Below are positions 61,611 through 64,000 of a stretch of 64,000 nt of DNA, piece by piece. The stretch spans positions 1 to 64,000 of the forward strand of contig NZ_CANMUW010000006.1 in assembly GCF_947501225.1 (NCBI RefSeq), in the 5' to 3' direction. The position numbers and the translations under genes are program-made. The notes under the pieces were generated by a model. The model was given only the letters and a program-made list of their open reading frames with translations, was not told where the DNA came from and made no database searches. The stretch comes from an uncultured Shewanella sp. GTDB lineage: Bacteria; Pseudomonadota; Gammaproteobacteria; Enterobacterales; Shewanellaceae. How positions within the stretch are numbered: position 1 is the first letter of the stretch; each line of letters begins with the position of its first letter.

Positions 61611-62267
61611 CTAGTATTGCCCCTTCATATCGAATGCACTCTTCAGATTGTTGGCAAACTCGATAAACTTCTCTTTGATGGTGCGCTTGATTGACACATT
61701 AAGAGAACCCAAAATAACCTTGCCCTCGATGGTGATGACGGGAGCCTGGCGGCTTGCCAGTGATGGTGCCCGATTCTCTATGCTGCTGACAATGCCGTAG
61801 CTCTTGCAAACCACATTTATCCCCTCCGGAACATAGATGACAGCGCCACCCAGTACACAATGTAGCTTGATGGTGACATGCTGATGCTGAAAGATGGCAT
61901 CGCTGAAATCCAGTGTCGACTCACCTAAGATGTTGCGAACATTTATCACCTTAGGTACCTGCCACTGTCCGCTGCGTTCATTATTCCCCAGAACAGAGTT
62001 TAATGTGAGTGCCTCATCCTGAGTCTTATTCGAGTAGCCGGGGGTGAATTGATGTTCTTTTCTGTTGTTGTAGTCGGTGTCCGCCTTTAGGGACAGGTCG
62101 GCAACCAGCTCGAGTATCTCCCGGTGGGAGGAGGAGTTCATCGCATCGTCGAGTCGGCGCTCGAAGGCCTCTGCCGAGATGACACCATGGCTATAGTTGA
62201 CGATCAACTGATCGATCACCTCTTCACGTACTTGCTCAATGGGACGATCTTCAAGGATCACATCCAT
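61611..62267 (-). CDS. LiaF-like/DUF1707 protein (cell-wall-stress-type)
   Basis: A 218-residue cytoplasmic-side protein. The N-terminal 55 residues match the DUF1707 (SHOCT-like) pattern: EVIDQLIVNYSHGVISAEAF then ERRLDDAMNSSSHREILELV. The C-terminal half matches the LiaF/DUF2154-type beta-rich domain: VINVRNILGESTLDFSDAI and ILGSLNVSIKRT. Unlike Bacillus LiaF it lacks membrane helices. No LiaRS genes adjoin. The role is unknown; similar proteins affect envelope-stress signalling. Confidence 0.82.
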   Translation of the reverse strand: MDVILEDRPIEQVREEVIDQLIVNYSHGVISAEAFERRLDDAMNSSSHREILELVADLSLKADTDYNNRKEHQFTPGYSNKTQDEALTLNSVLGNNERSGQWQVPKVINVRNILGESTLDFSDAIFQHQHVTIKLHCVLGGAVIYVPEGINVVCKSYGIVSSIENRAPSLASRQAPVITIEGKVILGSLNVSIKRTIKEKFIEFANNLKSAFDMKGQY

Positions 62268-62623
62268 GCTGTCACTCCTCTTACTGATGAAATATTAGTT
62301 TATATGATTAAACGAAAATGTCCTGAGCGAAAAGTAAGCAAATTTCAAGCCAGTAAATTTAGCTTTTAAAAACATAAGATTAAACTTTTACGTTTTTTAT
62401 GGGTCGTAGAATTAACCGATAGTTGGTGAAAACTGACAGATAAAGTTGCTTAAGTCAGCTTAGGTACAAGTTTAGTTGAGTAAGCTGTACTGGCTTGTTA
62501 AGAGTGGCATCATCGGGTGTAGCACAGCGCCGATGACTCAGATGAACGACACCGATTAGCGGGTATCTTTTATCCTTAATTTGGATACAATGTAGGCAAC
62601 AGTGATGGTTTGGAGTGGGTGGA
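62268..62623. other. Intergenic gap
   Basis: About 355 AT-rich bases between divergent genes; no RNA gene, repeat or operator identified. Confidence 0.4.
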
Positions 62624-62989
62624 ATGGACAAGAGTAAAGTACTGATAATTGACGATGATCCCGTGTGTACCGGGGTGTTACTCGCCTTGTTAGGCGACGA
62701 TTATGATGTGACTACCGCCAACTCCGGCAGTGGTGGCATCGATATATTGCGTTCACAGGCCCCGGATCTGATCCTGCTCGATATCACCATGCCGGAAGTG
62801 AATGGTTATCAGGTGCTTAAATTTCTTCAGGAGGAGCCATCGCGGAGCAGTATCCCTGTGGTAGTGATCAGCACCTTAGTCGAGAGCTCCGACAGAGACT
62901 TTGCTATCAAGCTTGGCGCCGATGATTACATCAATAAACCTATCATGCCAAATGTGATACAGGGTAAACTCGAAAAATACCTCCGATAG
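62624..62989 (+). CDS. Single-domain response regulator (CheY-like receiver)
   Basis: A 121-residue receiver domain with no output domain. The phosphorylation pocket is intact: the acidic pair in IIDDDP, the acceptor Asp in LILLDITMPEVNGY, the switch Ser/Thr in VVISTLVE and the conserved Lys in INKPIMP. The ATG at 62624 is preceded by GGAGTGGGTGGA. It is alone, without histidine kinase. It could signal by protein contact, for example to a phosphorelay or motor component elsewhere. Confidence 0.93.
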   Translation: MDKSKVLIIDDDPVCTGVLLALLGDDYDVTTANSGSGGIDILRSQAPDLILLDITMPEVNGYQVLKFLQEEPSRSSIPVVVISTLVESSDRDFAIKLGADDYINKPIMPNVIQGKLEKYLR

Positions 62990-63337
62990 CCATCAACTTT
63001 GTCTCTGCTTAATGGCGGAGTTTGAACATGTTTACTCTTTAGACCTGGTGGAGGGTGCTTGACTGCTTATTGTTAAGCTAACCCTCACATGAGTCTGTCG
63101 TTTGTCGCTCAGAGACTCCTCGCTCCTCTGTTTTTGCTTTCTGTATTCTCCCGCTTTTATCTGTTGAACCACCGGAGAAACAGATAATGAATATCCTACC
63201 GACTTTGAACTTAACATATTCCTAACATCTCTGTTTTGGCGTACTCTTTATGGGTGAGCGCGGTAAATAACCGTTTTTAATCTTGTTAGTTGATGGCGTT
63301 ACCGGGAGCGATAACGCAGTTTAAAAGGAGTTACTCT
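62990..63337. other. Intergenic gap
   Basis: About 350 bases. The last 15 hold a clear AAAAGGAG ribosome-binding site for the repeat protein; nothing else is identified. Confidence 0.45.
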
Positions 63338-63961
63338 ATGAAAGCGTCTGAGTTTGTAAAAGCATTACTCGTATCCACCTCGTTGATGATGCTCGCTCCG
63401 GCCGCAATGGCAGAGCCGCCAACTAAGTCTGAGAAGGCTGAAAAGAAGGCAGAGAAGAAGGCGATGAAGGAGCAGAAAAAGAGTGAGAAAGAGGCTCGCA
63501 AGGCCGCCGAGAAACGTGAGCGAGAAGCGGAAAAAGATGCAAGGGAGTATGACCGTGAAGCCCGCAAGGCCGCCGAAAAACGTGAGCGGGAAGCAAAAAA
63601 GGATGCCAGGGAGTATGACCGTGAAGCCCGCAAGGCCGCCGAAAAACGTGAGCGGGAAGCGAGTAAGGATGCCAGGGAGTATGACCGTGAAGCCCGCAAG
63701 GCCGCCGAAAAACGTGAACGGGAAGCGAGTAAGGATGCCAGAGAGTATGATCGTGATGCCCGCAAGGCGGCCGAAAAACGTGAACGGGAAGTGAGTAAGG
63801 ATGCCAGGGAGTATGACCGTGATGCCCGTAAAGACGCTGAAGAGCGACAGCGTGAAGCTCGCTTAGAGGCGGAAGAGCGCCAGCGTGAAGCCAAGGAGAG
63901 GGCCAAAGAGCGCAAAGAAAAGGCGTGTAAGAAAGGCGAAGAGTGCGAAGAGTACCTCTGA
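63338..63961 (+). CDS. Exported charged repeat protein (22-residue repeats)
   Basis: A 207-residue protein from the ATG at 63338, which has AAAAGGAG nine bases upstream. Signal peptide residues 1-25 (ending APAAMA). After a Lys/Glu-rich stretch come five tandem 22-residue repeats of the form ARKAAEKREREASKDAREYD plus R(E/D), and a sixth diverged copy. The whole is a highly charged predicted single long helix or coiled coil rich in Lys, Arg and Glu. The end has CKKGEECEEYL with two cysteines. No family is certain; it may span or stiffen the periplasm or bind polyanions. Long open frames on the opposite strand are by-products of the repeat. Confidence 0.82.
   Translation: MKASEFVKALLVSTSLMMLAPAAMAEPPTKSEKAEKKAEKKAMKEQKKSEKEARKAAEKREREAEKDAREYDREARKAAEKREREAKKDAREYDREARKAAEKREREASKDAREYDREARKAAEKREREASKDAREYDRDARKAAEKREREVSKDAREYDRDARKDAEERQREARLEAEERQREAKERAKERKEKACKKGEECEEYL
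63508..63837 (+). repeat. 66-bp coding minisatellite, five copies
   Basis: Five in-frame 66-bp units within the exported repeat protein, each starting near GCCCGCAAGGC(C/G)GCCGA. The unit boundaries are approximate. High similarity between units suggests recent expansion and possible length variation between strains. Confidence 0.85.
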
Positions 63962-64000
63962 TATTCTCGCGGATAGAGTTCACTGGCCCCCCCTTCTGTT

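Noticed and set aside
63331..63983. Two long minus-strand open frames opposite the repeat protein
   Set aside because: They arise because the 66-bp unit keeps all frames open; their composition (Ser/Arg or His/Pro rich) is not protein-like.

Overview
The window looks like chromosomal DNA of a marine Shewanella. Its protein-coding style, the cysJIH and cobA sulfur genes, hldE/lpxL, HemG, ArfA, the many c-di-GMP proteins and a respiratory reductive dehalogenase all fit. S. sediminis is a good candidate because it is known to carry several such dehalogenases, but the species is inferred, not proven. No rRNA, tRNA, IS element, prophage or CRISPR array was seen.

Layout. 0-5 kb: a Nudix gene, lipid A acyltransferase lpxL divergent from heptose gene hldE, a hldE-coupled HEAGH protein and a TetR regulator. 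5-12 kb: a two-part outer-membrane barrel protein, then the assimilatory sulfite cluster cysJ-cysI-cysH. 12-24 kb: a hairpin-rich gap that may encode a structured RNA, a RIO kinase, a peroxiredoxin, a peptidase-like protein without a visible nucleophile, cobA (siroheme supply for CysI), an MFS transporter and a formylglycine-enzyme-like protein. 24-29 kb: a Fur-box-preceded iron cluster (coiled-coil barrel protein, imelysin lipoprotein, di-heme lipoprotein). 29-33 kb: hemG, a b-type membrane cytochrome, a glycosyltransferase, an unusual dsbA and a DnaJ-like protein. 33-47 kb: signalling-rich DNA with two tandem CHASE-GGDEF paralogues, a flippase, an EEP-family enzyme, and an HD-GYP / solute-binding protein / GGDEF trio. 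47-55 kb: a DMT transporter, arfA with an internal hairpin, an MBL-rhodanese protein, SelO, pirin and a zinc-ribbon rhomboid. 55-61.5 kb: the reductive dehalogenase island. 61.5-64 kb: a LiaF-like protein, a CheY-like receiver and a repeat-rich secreted protein.

The most striking system is the dehalogenase island: a LysR regulator, a Tat-exported RdhA, a small RdhB-like membrane anchor, and a roughly 965-residue fusion. The fusion joins a PceC/NosR-like membrane flavoprotein (predicted covalent-FMN site, two CX3CP motifs) to a complete CysJ-like NADPH diflavin reductase. It reads as a one-piece conduit from cytoplasmic NADPH across the membrane to an exported dehalogenase. A gap-free 96-bp repeat containing a CRP-like site precedes both the regulator and the fusion gene, which suggests joint control.

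Intergenic DNA holds a REP-type palindrome (four copies) that usually lies beside period-7 arrays in different states of decay, plus a 13-C tract, a 25-bp triplication and an 11-bp triplication.
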